Counted from the first letter of the stretch, positions 37,551 to 60,100 are shown. The stretch is DNA of 64,000 bases from Eonycteris spelaea (GCA_003508835.1 PUFA01000225.1:2356001-2420000); one strand, 5' to 3'. Notes: generated by a model from the sequence alone, not told the origin. Translations and numbers: made by a program.

Positions 37551-37592
<42 letters not shown>
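37551..37592 (+). repeat. (CA)n microsatellite
   Basis: About 20 CA units followed by CGTGCGCGC. Confidence 0.95.
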
Positions 37593-37598
<6 letters not shown>

Positions 37599-38779
37599 GC
37601 TCCTCTGAGCTGCTCCGCTGTCATGACCTCCTCTGGAACAGGTAGCTTCCAGTTTTTTTGTTTTTTGGTTTTTGTTTTTTAATAACGAAACAGACCTCTG
37701 ATGTCATTTAGGGAAAAGCAGTCTGTGCCGCGCCTGTCTGTCATGCCTCAGGACATGGCGTCTGGCTCCACGACTCGGAGTGCATCTCATTTCAGAAACA
37801 CCCTTTGACCAGGCTCTCCACCGAGCCTGGGGCGCCTGCAGCTCAAGACCTGTGTGACCTGCTTTCCCTTCCTCCTCGAGCAGGCCTCTGGCTGGGATCA
37901 GCCCAACCTGCGGCTGAATTCCTGTTCCCCAAGTCCCTAAAACAAATAGCTAAGGACACTTGGTTCTCCCCTGCCCCCCAGCTCCAAGGTTCTGCTGGTC
38001 CCAGCCCCAGTGCCTCCCAGGAGCTCTGTGGGTAGTTACTTCTTCTGGAGGCCCCACCCACACGAGGCAGCCCTGGCTGCTTATTAAATTCCATTGTGGG
38101 TCTTTCTTTCCCTCTCAAGGACCCATCTGTTCATCTCTGTTGAGCTCAGTGCCCCCAGCTGATTAAAAAATTCCTCCGAGGAGCCAGCTGGGGCCCTAAA
38201 TGTGATATGGGGAGGAGGACAGGTGGAACAAAGACACGTCCATTTTTAATGTTTCCCTTGCTTCCCCATCTGCTTTTTATGAACAAAAGCAGGACTAGCC
38301 CAAAGCTGTTCAGCTCCCCAACTCTAAGCCTCAAGAAGTCCAACTTTCACTTCTTTATCATGTTCCCCAGGGCGGTGGCCATGGCAAGGGTTATCTATTA
38401 AACTAACAATGGCCAGGAATAAATCCATGCCCGTTTCAAAGCAGTGTAAATCTGTCTTTTCCTGCTACCAGCTTTCTCTCCCTCTGCCCTTGACCTCCGC
38501 TGGCCACTCCCGGCCGTGGTCTCAACACCCGCATCTCCTTGGGGCCGTCATGGAGCAAAATGGGACTGGGGGCCATTTTTAGAGAAACCCTGAACACCAC
38601 CGTCTAGAGACCACCCCCAACCGCCTGCCCCCACTCTACACACTCAGCCATGGGATCTGAAGAAAGGCACAAGGGCCAGGCTGCGAGTGGATTTATGCTT
38701 CTCCTGACTGGTTCTCACGTTCTCGGTCTGTCCCACTGGGAAAGGGCAGGGACCACGCAACCCTTCCCTCTGCCTCCGT

Positions 38780-39050
38780 CTGCTCCACTACCCCTGACCT
38801 CTAGGTGACGCAGTCCGGGGCCCAGACATGGAATCCTGGGAACCTCTGTGAGAAATATGGGAGCCCTGGGCTGACAGGGCTTGGGAGATGACCCGATAAG
38901 GGTCCCTAGCCATCCTCCCTCCCATGCCATAGCCCAGGGCACTGGAAGTCCCACGCTGGGAGAGAAGAGACTCATGGGGCACCACCTCCTCTTCCAGATT
39001 CTCCCCGCCCTGACAGTGGACGTGGTAGAGTAACAGGTCAGGACATACAG
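38780..39050 (+). promoter_or_regulatory. REN: candidate distal REN enhancer (nuclear-receptor half-site/CRE cluster)
   Basis: TGACCT (38795-38800) and AGGTGACG (38803-38810) form paired nuclear-receptor half-sites overlapping a CRE half. AGGTCA recurs at 39035-39040. Renin enhancers in other mammals combine retinoid-type TGACCT repeats with a CRE. This cluster lies about 5.8 kb upstream of the REN start. Motif content is seen; the enhancer role is a guess. Confidence 0.2.
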
Positions 39051-40439
39051 GACCCTAAAATGCCAGAGCCGACTGTCCCAGGGTCACAGCTCAGCACCTC
39101 TCGGGGAATTCTCCCTCACCCGCCTGTGCCGACCACTAAAAGTTTCTTCCTGAAAACAAAACCCGAGTCTTTCTCCTGGCCACCCCTCAAGGCCTCAGGC
39201 TGCAGGATAGGGTTGGCTCTGTTTCCCTCCGAAAATCCTTTAAGGACTTTATGACCCCCTGGGGCTGAGTACAGAAGGTGGATTAAGAGAAGCTGCTCCT
39301 CCCCCAGCCGCTGAGTTGTCAGGAGAAACAAGATGGTGAAGTCTGGACCCTTCTACCCTCTCAGAAGTTGACTTTCTTGCTTCTCCTCTGGTCCCGGGCA
39401 ACTTTCTCATCTAAATTTGACTGTAGCCTCATATGTTATGTGTCTCTCTCTTGGTGAGGCGATGCGCACTTTTTCTCACCCTGACTGACCCCCACACCCC
39501 ACCCCCGCTCTCAGGGCCAGCTGCATACACCCGCAGGAGGCCGGACCTGCGCGGTGAGGGGAGGCTGCCTGGTTCCACAGAGGGGCCTAGCCCTGCTGGC
39601 TGGACCGCTGGCCCCGCCTGTGTCATGAAAAAGCGCTGAGTATTGACCTAAACTACATGTGAGGGTCCTGTGCACTGTGCTGGGCGTCTAAAAGTACAGC
39701 CGGGGTATGAGGCTTGAAAAGCTTCCGCCCCCACGGAGAGCTCTGTGGGGTCGGCAGTATCCCTGCAGCTCAGCCACAGTCCGGCACCCCTGTCTCAGTC
39801 AAGAGTGAATCCCATTGACTCTGCCAGTCACCTCTGACACCCACAGCCACAGAGAGGGGCCAGGAGTCACAAGGCGGAACATTCAGCCTGCCCTTCCCTA
39901 AGCTCTCTGAAGCCTTGGCTTCCACCTCTGAACAGTGGGGGTGAGAGTACCCACCACGGAGGGCTGCTGAGAGAATAAAGTGCATCTGTTCGCAAAGTAC
40001 TTCACAGCACATTGTAGATGCTCAGTAAATGGCGCTGGTGTAACCGCGGGTTCTGATGCAGGTTCCAGGCTGGCCCCACGTCCCCGCCTGCTCTGTCCGT
40101 GCTCCTTGCTCGTTGTGCTCCAGAGTTTGGGGAAAGGTGAGGGAGAGGAAGGATGTGTGGTCAGTCACCTGAACCATAACATGTCACAATCCTGTGAGGG
40201 CCTGTTGGTGAGAAAAGAAACATCATCACTCTTAAGCCACTGTCCTGATTCCTAACTGACTCTCCATTAGCAGAGGGCCTCAAGGTAGAGAGAAGCGACA
40301 TCCTGGGCAGAGCACCCACCTCAGCAGCTGAACTCACAGGTAACACGGGATATGACACTGTCCACTCTGCCACCCACCAGCTGTGAATTAGGACACCTTG
40401 ACTACCTCGGGCTTGTCCACTCCCCTCCCAGGGTGACGT

Positions 40440-43185
40440 GGACATTGGGAGACCTTCCTCCTTTCAGGCCCTTGCTTTATACCCTGGACCGTCTCCCCAC
40501 ACTCGCTTGCTACTGTCATTACTGGACTTGAAGTTCCTGCCCCGTCCTTTATCAAAGGCCATGGCTTCTGGCTTGCAGCCATCCTCCCCGACCCCTCAAC
40601 CCCCTACCCGCCTTGGGCCCTCTGCCATCCTCTTGGCTGACATCACCATCCACGCGGACGGCGACCCAGCCAGCACCTGGACTCCTCAGTTCTCTGAGTA
40701 CCCCTCTTCCAGTGCCACTACCCCTACGCCACTCCAACCATCTCCCCCCGACACCCTACTCTGGATTTTTCATCACTTGTAATTGCTCCACCTCTGAAGA
40801 GACTATCTCGAACGTTCCCTCTCTTGACAAGCTCTCTTCCTTCCAGCTTCACGCTTCCCCTATTCCCACCACCATCGCTCTTTTTTCTCACCCGTCGTGG
40901 TCTTCTCTCCTCCCAGCTCATCCATCCTGTCCTGTCTTGACTTCTCTCCCACATCCACCTTGTAGTCCATCATTCAATAACATTTTTGCTAGAATCCTAA
41001 GTCCCTTTGTCCCTCATCTTTGATCACCACATCTGGCATCACCTCGGTCCTGTATGACACCAGACACACAATTTCCCTGCATCTGTCCCCAAGCAGCCAA
41101 GCACAATGGTGGTGGTAGGAGCGGCAGAGAACAGGGCAAACTGGCTTCCTGTTAAGTCATGATCTCCAGCCATTAAATGTCTTAATTCCTCCCAAAAATC
41201 CTCTTAACATCCCTGAACAGCTTCTTCCCATCTTCCGCTTTCCATAATTATTTCAAACGTTTCCCATTTTCCTCACACCTCCAAAACCCTCCCATCCCAA
41301 CTCTCAGCAGAGTCCCTGCTTCCTACTTGTCCAAGAAGATAACGGCTACCACACAGAGTCCCTCAGCTTTCAACACCAAGCAGAGAAACTGTGGACAACA
41401 CACGCGCCCGCCTTCTCACCGTCCTCGCTCCAGTGTTTCCCTCCCGTGTGCTCCCGTCCCCTCAGGAATTCTCCTGTATTGACTATCCCTTCCTCTCAAC
41501 GGAGTCCTCTCTGTGCCTTAAATATAGCCAGGTCCCTCCCTTAATTAGAAAATAAGATGTAGGGGGATGGGGAGAGGAGAAGAGAAAGGAAGAGAGGAGA
41601 GAAAAACCCTCACTTGTGCTCATTCCCCTCCAGCTTTGTTACAGCCTACCTTCTCAAAACAGCTGCTGTATGTACTACACTGCCTTCTTCTCCCTACTTC
41701 CCATCATCCTATCCATCCCTGTCTGAATTTCTGTCCCTCTGCATCACCAAAAGGGCTCCACTAACAGTACCCATTTTTGCACGTCTGCGTTTTAACCTGC
41801 ATTGTACCTGCCCTAGTGGCAGCACCACCAGCGCTCACCATCCCTCCTTATCACTCTCCTTCCTCACTTCAGGGACACCTGAAGGTTTTCTCCTGCCTCT
41901 GGCCTCTCTTCTTTGCTGTCTTCTGCAGATTCTTCCTCCACTGCTGGTCTGTTCAAGCTTGGAGTCCTGGGCCTTCTTGCTCTCTATCCTTTTCCCTGTC
42001 TAATTTCATTCATACCTGTGACATCAATTACCAAGTACAAATAACACATAAATCTTTCACCCAGGTCCATTAATGCACCTGCCATTTAATGTCAGCCCTG
42101 AGATATCCCAATGGAACCCTTCACTCAACAGGTCTTCAAACTCATGGTCTCCCGGACCCTCTTCCCTTCTGGAATCCTGGTTCTTTTCCACTGAACCCCA
42201 TGTTTCATCAGGCATCCAGAAACCTCCTTCTCCTTCACTCCTCATATCCAATCCATTACCCAGTCCTGAGGATTTTATTTCCTAAATTTCTCTCAACACC
42301 ATCCAATCTTCTCTACCTCCACCATGCCCACCTACCCTGGTCCAAGCTAGTTCTAATGCCATGGTTTCCTAACTGGTATATGCCATGTGACTCTGGACCA
42401 TTCCCAAGTCCTTGCTAGGCCACGCTATAGCCACAGTGTCTTTGCAAACATATCTAAGTATAAAACACATTATTATCCTCTCCTTAACCTGTTTATCCAC
42501 TGCTCTTAGGGTAAACATAGCATGGTGTTCAAGAACTTGTAGCTTTTGACACTCAAGTTAGCTATGTAATGAGTTCTGGGCCATACTGCCTAAATTCATA
42601 GCCTGACTTCATCACTTATTGTCAGCATGACCCTGGGCAAGTTACTTTCTGAATCATCCTGCATCTCAGTTTCCACACCTATAAGATGGAGTAATAATGG
42701 TACTACTTCATAAAGCAGTAGTGAGAACTAAATGCATTCAGCACTTAGTGCCTAAGTGTTAGATCTTCTCGTCTTTTGCCTCTCCAGTCTCATTCCTTGT
42801 CCCACTCCCTCTCATCTCTGTTTAGCCATGTTGAGTGTTCTTTAGGGCCTTATTCTCACCATGGTCTCTCTCTCCTCAGGGCACTGCACATGCTATTCCC
42901 ATCGGAACTCCTTTCTTTCCCTCTTCAGCTATTCATTGCCTGCTTGTGCAGCCTTCAGTTCACAACTCAAGTATAATTTCCTTGAGTTCCCTGACTAGCA
43001 CTAGACATTGTTAGTGTTTTACGTTTATGTTGTGATGAGAATAATCTCTCTCCTAAACACCATGGATTCCACAAGAGCAGAAACTGTGTTTATTTTTATC
43101 ACCTTTGTAACTCTAGCATCTAGAAAGATGTCTGACAAATAATAAATTCTCAATGAATATTTTCTAATAACTGAAAGAGGAATGA
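40440..43185 (+). mobile_element. long L2 LINE copy, interrupted by MIR
   Basis: Pyrimidine-rich sense L2: CTCTCAGCAGAGTCCCTGCT, CAATCCATTACCCAG, TGGTCCAAGCTAGT, GCACTGCACATGCTATTCCC, and the tail ACCACATGGATT-like GCAGAAACTGTG, AGATGTCTGACAAATAATAA and TCTCAATGAATATTTTC. Many stops and shifts are present. The short pyrimidine-rich ORFs here are remnants of it. Confidence 0.75.
42510..42765 (+). repeat. MIR SINE inside the L2 copy
   Basis: CATGGTGTTCAAGAACTTG, GACCCTGGGCAAGTTACTTT, CATCTCAGTTTCCACACCTA and TAAGATGGAGTAATAATGG give a near full-length MIR. Confidence 0.8.
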
Positions 43186-43369
43186 AAGAGCTCCAAGGCT
43201 TATGTGAATGCTTAACAAATATTCTTATAATCCGACAAGAGAGATTTCTCACTTAAGGGATTCTAAAAAGTCTCCCCCTGCCCTTAAATCCTTCCCCTGC
43301 TGCCAACTACAGTGCCTGAAAATTCCCCAGTTAGAGTTTCTATCAAGAAACACCAAATTTCCCATTATT

Positions 43370-43530
43370 TGATGAGGGTGCTCATTAGGAGACACATTAG
43401 CAACAAGTTTAGGAACTGAGGCCCTTAGAGTGGAAGGATGGGATCCAATGGTAGAGTCAGAACTAGAACTCAGGTCCCTTACAACTAGCCCAAGGCTCTT
43501 TGCCCTACCCATCACAGTTCACTAATTCAC
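43370..43530 (-). repeat. MIR SINE
   Basis: Reverse MIR: AGGAACTGAGGCCCTTAGAG, GAACTAGAACTCAGGTCCCT, GCTCTTTGCCC. Confidence 0.65.
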
Positions 43531-44542
43531 TCATCTGACTAGAATTAAGCAGCACTTTGGGTAAGAGGAGGACACAAACATACAGAAATGACTCTGATGC
43601 AGGACAGTTGAGGTCCATGCTCTCATGGAAGGGCTTGTACCATGCTGTGGGAGGCCAGAGGAGAAAGCAGTCAATTCCGGACTAAATCAGGGCCTGCTTC
43701 ACGGAGGAGGTGGTGATAACTGAAATGAGCCCTGAAGAATGAGCAGAGAGATGCTGGGAGAGGGCATCCTAGGCTGAATAAATAGCTCCCACCCAGGGAC
43801 TTAAGGGCCAGGTTTAGAGAGCTGCCCCAGACTGTTTGTAAACTACAAGGAAAAGGGAAGGAGGCAGAGAGAGGGCCCCGAAAGGAGTGACGGCCAAGCA
43901 GAAAGAGGGTTAGAAGTTGAAAGTGCGGCTGCCCCACCTGACTCTTCTGCAGAAGGCTCCCCAGCCCCTGAGGGTCGCCCTTCCCTCCCACCAACACTAG
44001 GTGAACGGAAGATGGGCACAGCCTCTGCCCCGTAGCTCCCTGCTTCCCGAGGGCTGTGCTAGGTGCACTTGCCCCTAAATGGCCACTGCTGACAGAGGCC
44101 TGGATGGTGGTGACATGAAGGCTCTCAGTCTGGCTCTGTCATGGAACAAGCCAGGAGGAGTCACTCATGCTCCAGATGGGAACACTGAGATACAGTCTGG
44201 GAGAAGCCAGTCGGGGACACCGCCAAGGTTAATATAAATAGAGCTTCAAGGGCATGGGAGTGGAGGCTGGCTACGGATTAGACGTGCAGGTTTTATGCCT
44301 GTCCGAGCCCTGACCTTGCTCCTGAGCAGTAATGTTTCTCATCAGCCTCTGTTCCCTCTGGGGGTCGCAGGGCCAGGCAGAGACAAGGCTGCTGGCGTCA
44401 CTGGGCACAGCATTGTGTTCCCACAGCCTTTCTTCCTCTAGCTCCTGGACTATGTGCGGGAAACCTGGTCACCCTTCACCCACCTAGCTCAGTCCCATGG
44501 CGGGGGCGTATACTACTGGCTGCGTTGCTATCTGCCCTAGGG

Positions 44543-44620
44543 TAATAAATCAGGGCAGAGCCAAACTGCCACTATCCCGAGTGTGGAACATAAAAGGGAG
44601 AAGAGATCTGGGAGCCACAA
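44543..44620 (+). promoter_or_regulatory. REN: REN proximal promoter (HOX/PBX element and degenerate TATA)
   Basis: TAATAAATCAGGGCAGAG starts at 44543 and matches the conserved proximal element of mammalian renin promoters bound by HOX/PBX factors. It is followed by CATAAAAGG at 44589-44597 in the place of the usual TATAAAAGG. The start of transcription is expected near 44620 in the AAGGCTTCCGTGGATCCCAG region, which aligns with the human mRNA start as I remember it. Control by cAMP in juxtaglomerular cells is known for the family. Confidence 0.75.
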
Positions 44621-44663
44621 GGCTTCCGTGGATCCCAGAGAGAGCCAGGGACCCCTGGGAAGC

Positions 44664-54428
<9,765 letters not shown>

Positions 54429-54599
54429 GGCCCTCTGCTGCCCTGGCGGTCTGTCCGCAGCCCTAGTCCGGAGTTGGAACCCTCTCTGGTAATGTCCCTG
54501 TTTATGCTTGTGTCCTCATGTTGGGGCGCAGGCAAGGAGCTCCTCCTGGACGTTTGCCCTGTCCCAACACTGCCTCCTCCCTGCATTTAGGACAAACAG

Positions 54600-54605
54600 A
54601 ATAAA
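54600..54605 (+). terminator. REN: REN polyadenylation signal AATAAA
   Basis: AATAAA lies 172 bases past the normal stop codon and is followed by GTTGCACCTGGGT, so the REN 3'UTR is about 200 nt, usual for the gene. Confidence 0.85.
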
Positions 54606-54639
54606 GACTTCATGTTCACAGCCCTGTTGCACCTGGGTC

Positions 54640-56350
54640 CACTAGGGTTTGAAACAGGGAGGGGCAGCTGCACGATCATGCGCAGGCAGGAAAGTGGCAC
54701 AGAATGACAAACACGCTCACTGGGTGTCTGCAGCGCTCAAGTGGAGTTATTTACACAACCTTGGGTGGGAAGTTTGCAGAGAGTCAGCCCTTGCCCTCTG
54801 CAGTCCCTCAAGGACCAAGACTAATGCTGGAGCAGTAGGCTGTGGATCAGAAAAATGCTCTCAGCTCATGGAGGCCAGCCACAAGCTCAGGCTCTGCACT
54901 GCTGAGCTAGCTCGGCCTTCTTCTCCTGCACTACAGACCTCCAGCCCCTGGCCCACGGAGCCATTTACACTGCAGTCCAAGGCACCATCACCTAAAAATG
55001 TAGACCTCTAGAGACCTAACTGATACATGTGGGAGAAACTGAAGATCAGAGAATGAAAGGCATTTGGCTGAGATCACTCAATGAATTGTGAAAAATCAAG
55101 ACTGGAACTCAGCCTGTCCCATTCGGGCCCTTAGGAGCTTTCTACCTTCCCACATACAGATGCACTTTCACTGGGAGGGCCCCCGCACCCAGGCATGGGG
55201 CCACATTCCCAGGCACACACTGCTCTCTTCATCTCAGAGACTTGGGACAAGCTGAAGTTTTCTCCCACTCCTACCCCTTGGGCTGTCTGCAGGGGATGTA
55301 TAGCTCAGGAAAAGAGGGGCAGCATCCACCTCAAATCATTGATGCTGTCCCTCTTCGTGGTAGCTGATCACCTTCTTTTGACCAAAATGGGTGAAGCACT
55401 GTGTGGCCCCTGCAAACCTCACACTTCTAAAATGGCAGCCTCTTGGGATTGTGTGGGACCCAGGGTTCCTCAAGGGAAGCATTCCTGCATGGGGCAGCAT
55501 CCCTCTGCAGAACTAACATAATTCTCTGCGTTTGTTTGCCTGCCTGGCTTTATTTTCTTATTGCAAAAAGGGTCAGAGTCATTGCCCTTTCCAGTTTCAC
55601 ATCCTGGGGCTCCATGACCTTAAGTAGGCAGCACTGCCCATCATCTCCTACACTGTCCAATATAATAATAGCCAATATAATGTAATGGTTATTTACATTA
55701 ATTAAGTTAAATTACATACTAGCCATATTTAAATGCTAAAATCACATGTGGCTAGTGGCCACTGCACTAAACAACAAAATATAGAACATTTGCATCATCA
55801 CAGAAGTTCCTCTGGACAGAGATGGATTCTGGACAGCAATAATAATGAGGACCTGTGGTTGAGAGGTTCCTGAAGGCGGAAAGGACAACTTGAGGAAACA
55901 GAAAAGAGCCCCTTTTCTGTAGGGACTTTCCTGGGTGGGGCAGTGAAAGCTCTGCCACGGGGCTGGTGACTACTGAGATCCCCAATGGTACACTCATCCC
56001 AGCATGCATCTTTACCCAAGGTCCCTTCTCCATCTGCTGTGTGTGGGGTGTGCGTGTGTGTAGGGGGATACTTGCCTGGGGGCTTCTTTCCGAGATGTGG
56101 CAGGGGCCGCAGAGACTTTTCCAGGAGTCCAGGGACTGGAGGCAGAGAGCTGAGCACAGGTGGGCCGCCCAAGCTGACCTCTTGGTCGCAGCCGGATCTC
56201 CCTACTGCAGAATGGAGTGGGGGCGCAGGAAGAGCCTTCTCCTGGACCTCTCCGAGGAAGAGGCTCTAGTTGAGGTGGGAAGGAGGAAGCTACCTTGCTG
56301 CATCGAAGTCGGGCGAGCAAGCCCTGGGTGGGGATGGGGTGGGGGTGGGC
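54640..56350. other. REN-ETNK2 intergenic region
   Basis: About 1.7 kb with a hAT MITE at 55640 and no recognised gene. A GTGTGTGGGGTGTGCGTG run lies near 56038-56060. The end merges into the ETNK2 CpG island. Confidence 0.65.
55640..55825 (+). mobile_element. hAT-Charlie-type MITE, same family as the copy at 50573
   Basis: Starts CTACACTGTCCAATATAATA, holds TCACATGTGGCTAGTGGCCA and ends AGAAGTTCCTCTGGACAG. Confidence 0.65.
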
Positions 56351-56379
56351 AAATCCTAATCCCCACTCCTACCCCCCCA

Positions 56380-57165
56380 GCCCACCGCCTAGCCGCGGCC
56401 GGGGCTCCAACCCTCCCCCACCCTCTCGTCACGGCCCCAGCCCCGCCCCCACCCTTGCGTCACGGCTCCGGCCCCGCCCCCACGTCGAGGCCTCCCGGGG
56501 GGCGTCACCCCGCCCCGCGCTCCAGGTAGCGGCGGCCGGGGAGGCCGGGGGTGGCAGGCTGTGTTCTCGGCGGGCCGGGGCCGGGCGGGGGCGGAAGGGG
56601 GCGTTCCCACGGCCCCGCCCTGCGGCCCGTGCCTGTGATGTCACAATCGCGGCCGGCCCCGGCGTCCCCGGGTCGGTTTGGGGCGGTGGGCTGTGAGGCT
56701 GCGAGCGCGGCGGGCAGGGGCTCCCGAGTCATGGCCTGCCCCCGGCCCCTCCCCCACCACGCCGCCCCCGCGCCGGGCCCCCCGCCAGGGCTAGCGTGCG
56801 CGCCGCGGCTCCAAGGGGGCGGCCGCTGGGAATGGCTGCGCCCCCTTCAGCTCCCGTGCCGCGCTCGCCCTTTTACCTGAGGAGGCCGGCGCCCGGCCCT
56901 CAGTGCTCATGGGGCATGGAGGAGAGGGCGGCAGCTGGCGCGGGCTGCCGGGAGCCGCCTGGCCCCCTGCGGGCCGCCGCCGTCCCGTGCTTCGGCATCT
57001 GTGTGCACCAGGACGACATCCTGCCCGGCGCCCTGCGCCTCATCCAGGAGCTGCGGCCGCATTGGAAACCGGAGCAAGTTCAGACCAAGGTAGCGGAGCG
57101 GGCGTCCGGGAACGTCTGTCCGCGCATCCTTGCGGGCCTCGGTCCCAGGGGCGCGGCTGCCGCGT
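56380..57165 (+). promoter_or_regulatory. ETNK2: ETNK2 CpG island and TATA-less promoter
   Basis: This is the most CpG-dense stretch of the window. It has many GC boxes (CCCCGCCC, GGGGCGG) and two tandem CGTCACGG...CCCCGCCCCC units starting at 56427 and 56458. A TGATGTCA CRE lies at 56636-56643, and no TATA box was seen. It covers ETNK2 coding exon 1, typical of a housekeeping-type promoter. Confidence 0.8.
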
Positions 57166-60100
57166 AGGAGGATTGGGATGGGGGGTTGTGTGTTTGTTTC
57201 CTTCTCCATCCACCTCCGGCGCCCTCCACATACACCCCTCCCCTCCGGCCTGCGGGCTGGGACCCCGAAGGACCACCTGCCCGCTGTCAGCGCGCTGTGT
57301 GCTTGCGGGCCCCACCCCCTGTGGCGGCACGCTGCTGCCTCTTGCTGCCCAAAGCGCGTACCCAGCCGGCTCTGGAACCTGCCGTGGCAGGAACTTTTCA
57401 GGAAATCCCCCACATTCACACACACGTTGCTGCCCCTCTGCACCCCGCCATGGGGAGTAAAGCCTCCAGGATCTGAGCGGCCCCTGCTGGTCCCGGAATT
57501 TCCGGCTCGCTCTTAGTCCCTACGCTGTGTGGAACCCTCCCCATCGCCCCACCCCCACCCGCCACCACCACCCCCACACAGACACACACACAGGGTGCTT
57601 CCTCACCCCCAGCCAGGCACAGTCTCAGGTACACTGAGGTGGGCAGAGCCTCCCACTGAGAAGCGTCAGGCTGACTCCTCATCTGACCTGCATCCATTAG
57701 TCGTCACCTGCTCACCCTCCCAATCCCCTTTGGGAGCTGCCTGTGGAGAATGGGCCTGGAGGTGGGCACCTGCCCTGCGGGGAGTTGCGGGGGGAGGGGC
57801 ACCTGTAGCTTGTGCTGGAGTGGTGAGGGCTCCATACTGATGGGCCTTTTGCGGGGGCTGGGGGAAGTGAGATTCAGGACCAAGTGTGGAGGCTGACAGA
57901 TTCCTTTTGGGAAAGCATTTTCAAAATAAAGGCTCAGTTTGGTGTAAAAGTGTCAAGGCATCAGGCAGGCCAGGGGTTAATTCCAGTACTGGCTTAACAT
58001 GCTATCTGCCATTCTCTCCCTACCTGGGCCTCAGTTTCCTCACCTAGAATTAGTTCAGTTGTCTTCTAAGGCCCCTTCCAACTGTCACACCGTGCCCAAT
58101 AAATCCCAGGATTCATTCCTTGTCACCCCCTTGGGGAGCTTGGTCTCCCAGGGCACGGTCTACTATCTCTTCTGGTATGAAATTCAAAGGCCCTAAAGAG
58201 CTCTGACTACCAGAGCTCTGGGATGGGTGCCAACCTCAGTACCCTGGATGGGGCAGGAGGGACAGTAAAGAGCCCTCTGCCTGCAGGCGGTGAGAGGCAG
58301 TTGGGTGGGGATGTACTCATTCTGGGTGATCTGGGCCCCCCTCTGCCACATTCTGGTCCATGAAGGTTTCTTTCAGGGCCAGGATGGAGGGGGAAGGAGC
58401 AGGAGGGGCTTCTGTCCACCAAGTGGTCAGCAGATTCCTCTACCACCAAATCCTATCCACTGGAGGCAGACCCAGGAAAAGTGAGGGTGCCTGGGCTGAG
58501 CCCAAGCTGCCATTGTTTTCTTGAACTCTCTAGTCTACCCTAGGCCTTGAGGACAGGGTAGAGCATTAGGAACAGTGTGAGTTCTTTATTGAGTGAGGGG
58601 GTAAAGGACCCGGGGTTCTGTGTGGTTGTGCTCAAGGTGCTGGAACCGTATAGTCACGAGGCAAGAGCAGATGGCCTGCCTCACACACCCTTGTGCTGCC
58701 CTCTCCCCTTGCTAGCGCTTCACTGATGGTATCACCAACAAGCTGGTGGCCTGCTACGTGGAGGAAGACATGCGGGACTGTGTGCTGGTTCGGGTGTATG
58801 GGGAGCGGACGGAGCTGCTGGTGGACCGGGAGAATGAAGTCAGGAACTTCCAGCTGCTGCGAGCACACGGTTGCGCCCCAAAACTCTACTGTACCTTCCA
58901 GAACGGGCTTTGCTATGAATACATGCGAGGCATGGCCCTGGGGCCTGAGCACATCCGTGAGCCCCGGCTCTTCAGGTAAGGAGGGTGTCCAGGGCACTGC
59001 TCATCTCCATGATCCCTCAGGCCTTGGGCTTTGAAATTCTTGGCCAGCTTCCATGGTGTGGAGTGGAGTCCATGAATGAGTTATAAGATCTGTGAACTCC
59101 CTGAAACTGCATGAAAAACAATGTGTGCTTATGTGCATTGCTCTGCAAAAAGGGGCTATAGCTTTGTATAGATTTTCAGTGGGTTCAGCTAGAAGGATGA
59201 GTTCTTGGGGAAGGCATGTGAGAATTTTGGCAAACATGGGAGCAAAGGACCTGGCTCCCTAAATGCAGCAGAGATGGACCTCCTTCCTGGACCATGCCTC
59301 AGCTTTCTGCCACCCCAAGTCTGACCTGGAAACATCTCAGAGCCTTAGAAGTGAAATCTGAGCCAAATCCTTGGAGCGATCAGGGCTTCCTGCCCCTCCC
59401 CGCCTGCCAAGAGCTCAGGCATGCTAGGAGAATGGCCCTAGGTTGAGAATGGTTTTATCAGCCCAGAGTCCTCATTCCTCCCCCCAGTGTGAGCTCCTTT
59501 CAGAATCCTTGACAAGGTAGGAACCCAGGTCTAGGGAGCTGCCCAGGCTTCCAAAGGCTCACAGAACCCATGGTCCCTTGAGAGCAGCTCCCCTTAAATG
59601 CCTAGATGTATAGGACCCAGAAACTGGACTTAACCTTCAAACCCTGCAGATATTGAGGCTGTGGGGCCTGGACTGGGAGGAGAACCAAAGAACAGCCCAT
59701 GGTGTACTCTCTCCTCTAACTGTGCTGAGCGGGGACGACAGGCAGAATCCACCATCCTGCCTCCAATGCTGCAGTGCGTACAGGGCACTTGGACCAGAAT
59801 GAGGCCCTCCGTGGGCTGAGGTTTACTCCTGACACAGGAACAGCAGCAGGGGCCTACCCAGGATCCTTGGGCTCTGTCCTGTCCCTGCCGCCCAAATTCT
59901 GAGGGATAACAATAAAGCCCACCTAGGGAGTAGACCAAGAAGTTTCTTTGCTCTCTTACTTGCTACCCAGTTAACCTCAGATTATTGCAACTGGACCCGC
60001 AGGGACCCCCCACCCCCACCCCACCCCACAGGTCCTCTGCTGATCTATAAGGGAATCTGAGAGCCCTACCCCCAACGCCTGTGCTCATGAACACCACCTC

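Larger units (their letters stand above)
31760..44530. other. KISS1-REN intergenic region
   Basis: 12.8 kb without a recognised gene. It is mostly decayed repeats (MIR, L1M, L2, a long CA tract), listed separately. In other mammals the distal renin enhancer lies between these two genes. A candidate cluster near 38.8 kb is given as a finding and a feature. The stretches 32.6-34.1, 34.4-35.5, 37.6-38.7 and 39.1-40.4 kb show no family I can name. Confidence 0.6.

Noticed and set aside
40613..42420. Ser/Pro/Leu-rich ORFs of 100-136 codons
   Set aside because: They are remnants of the sense-oriented L2 copy, not host genes.
56295..56732. Long GC-rich ORFs on both strands in the CpG island
   Set aside because: High GC removes stop codons by chance. 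Frames on both strands are equally open and none matches a protein.
56796..56831. Upstream in-frame ATG for ETNK2
   Set aside because: The conserved family start peptide begins at 56832, and the extra residues MRAAAPRGRPLG have no counterpart I know.
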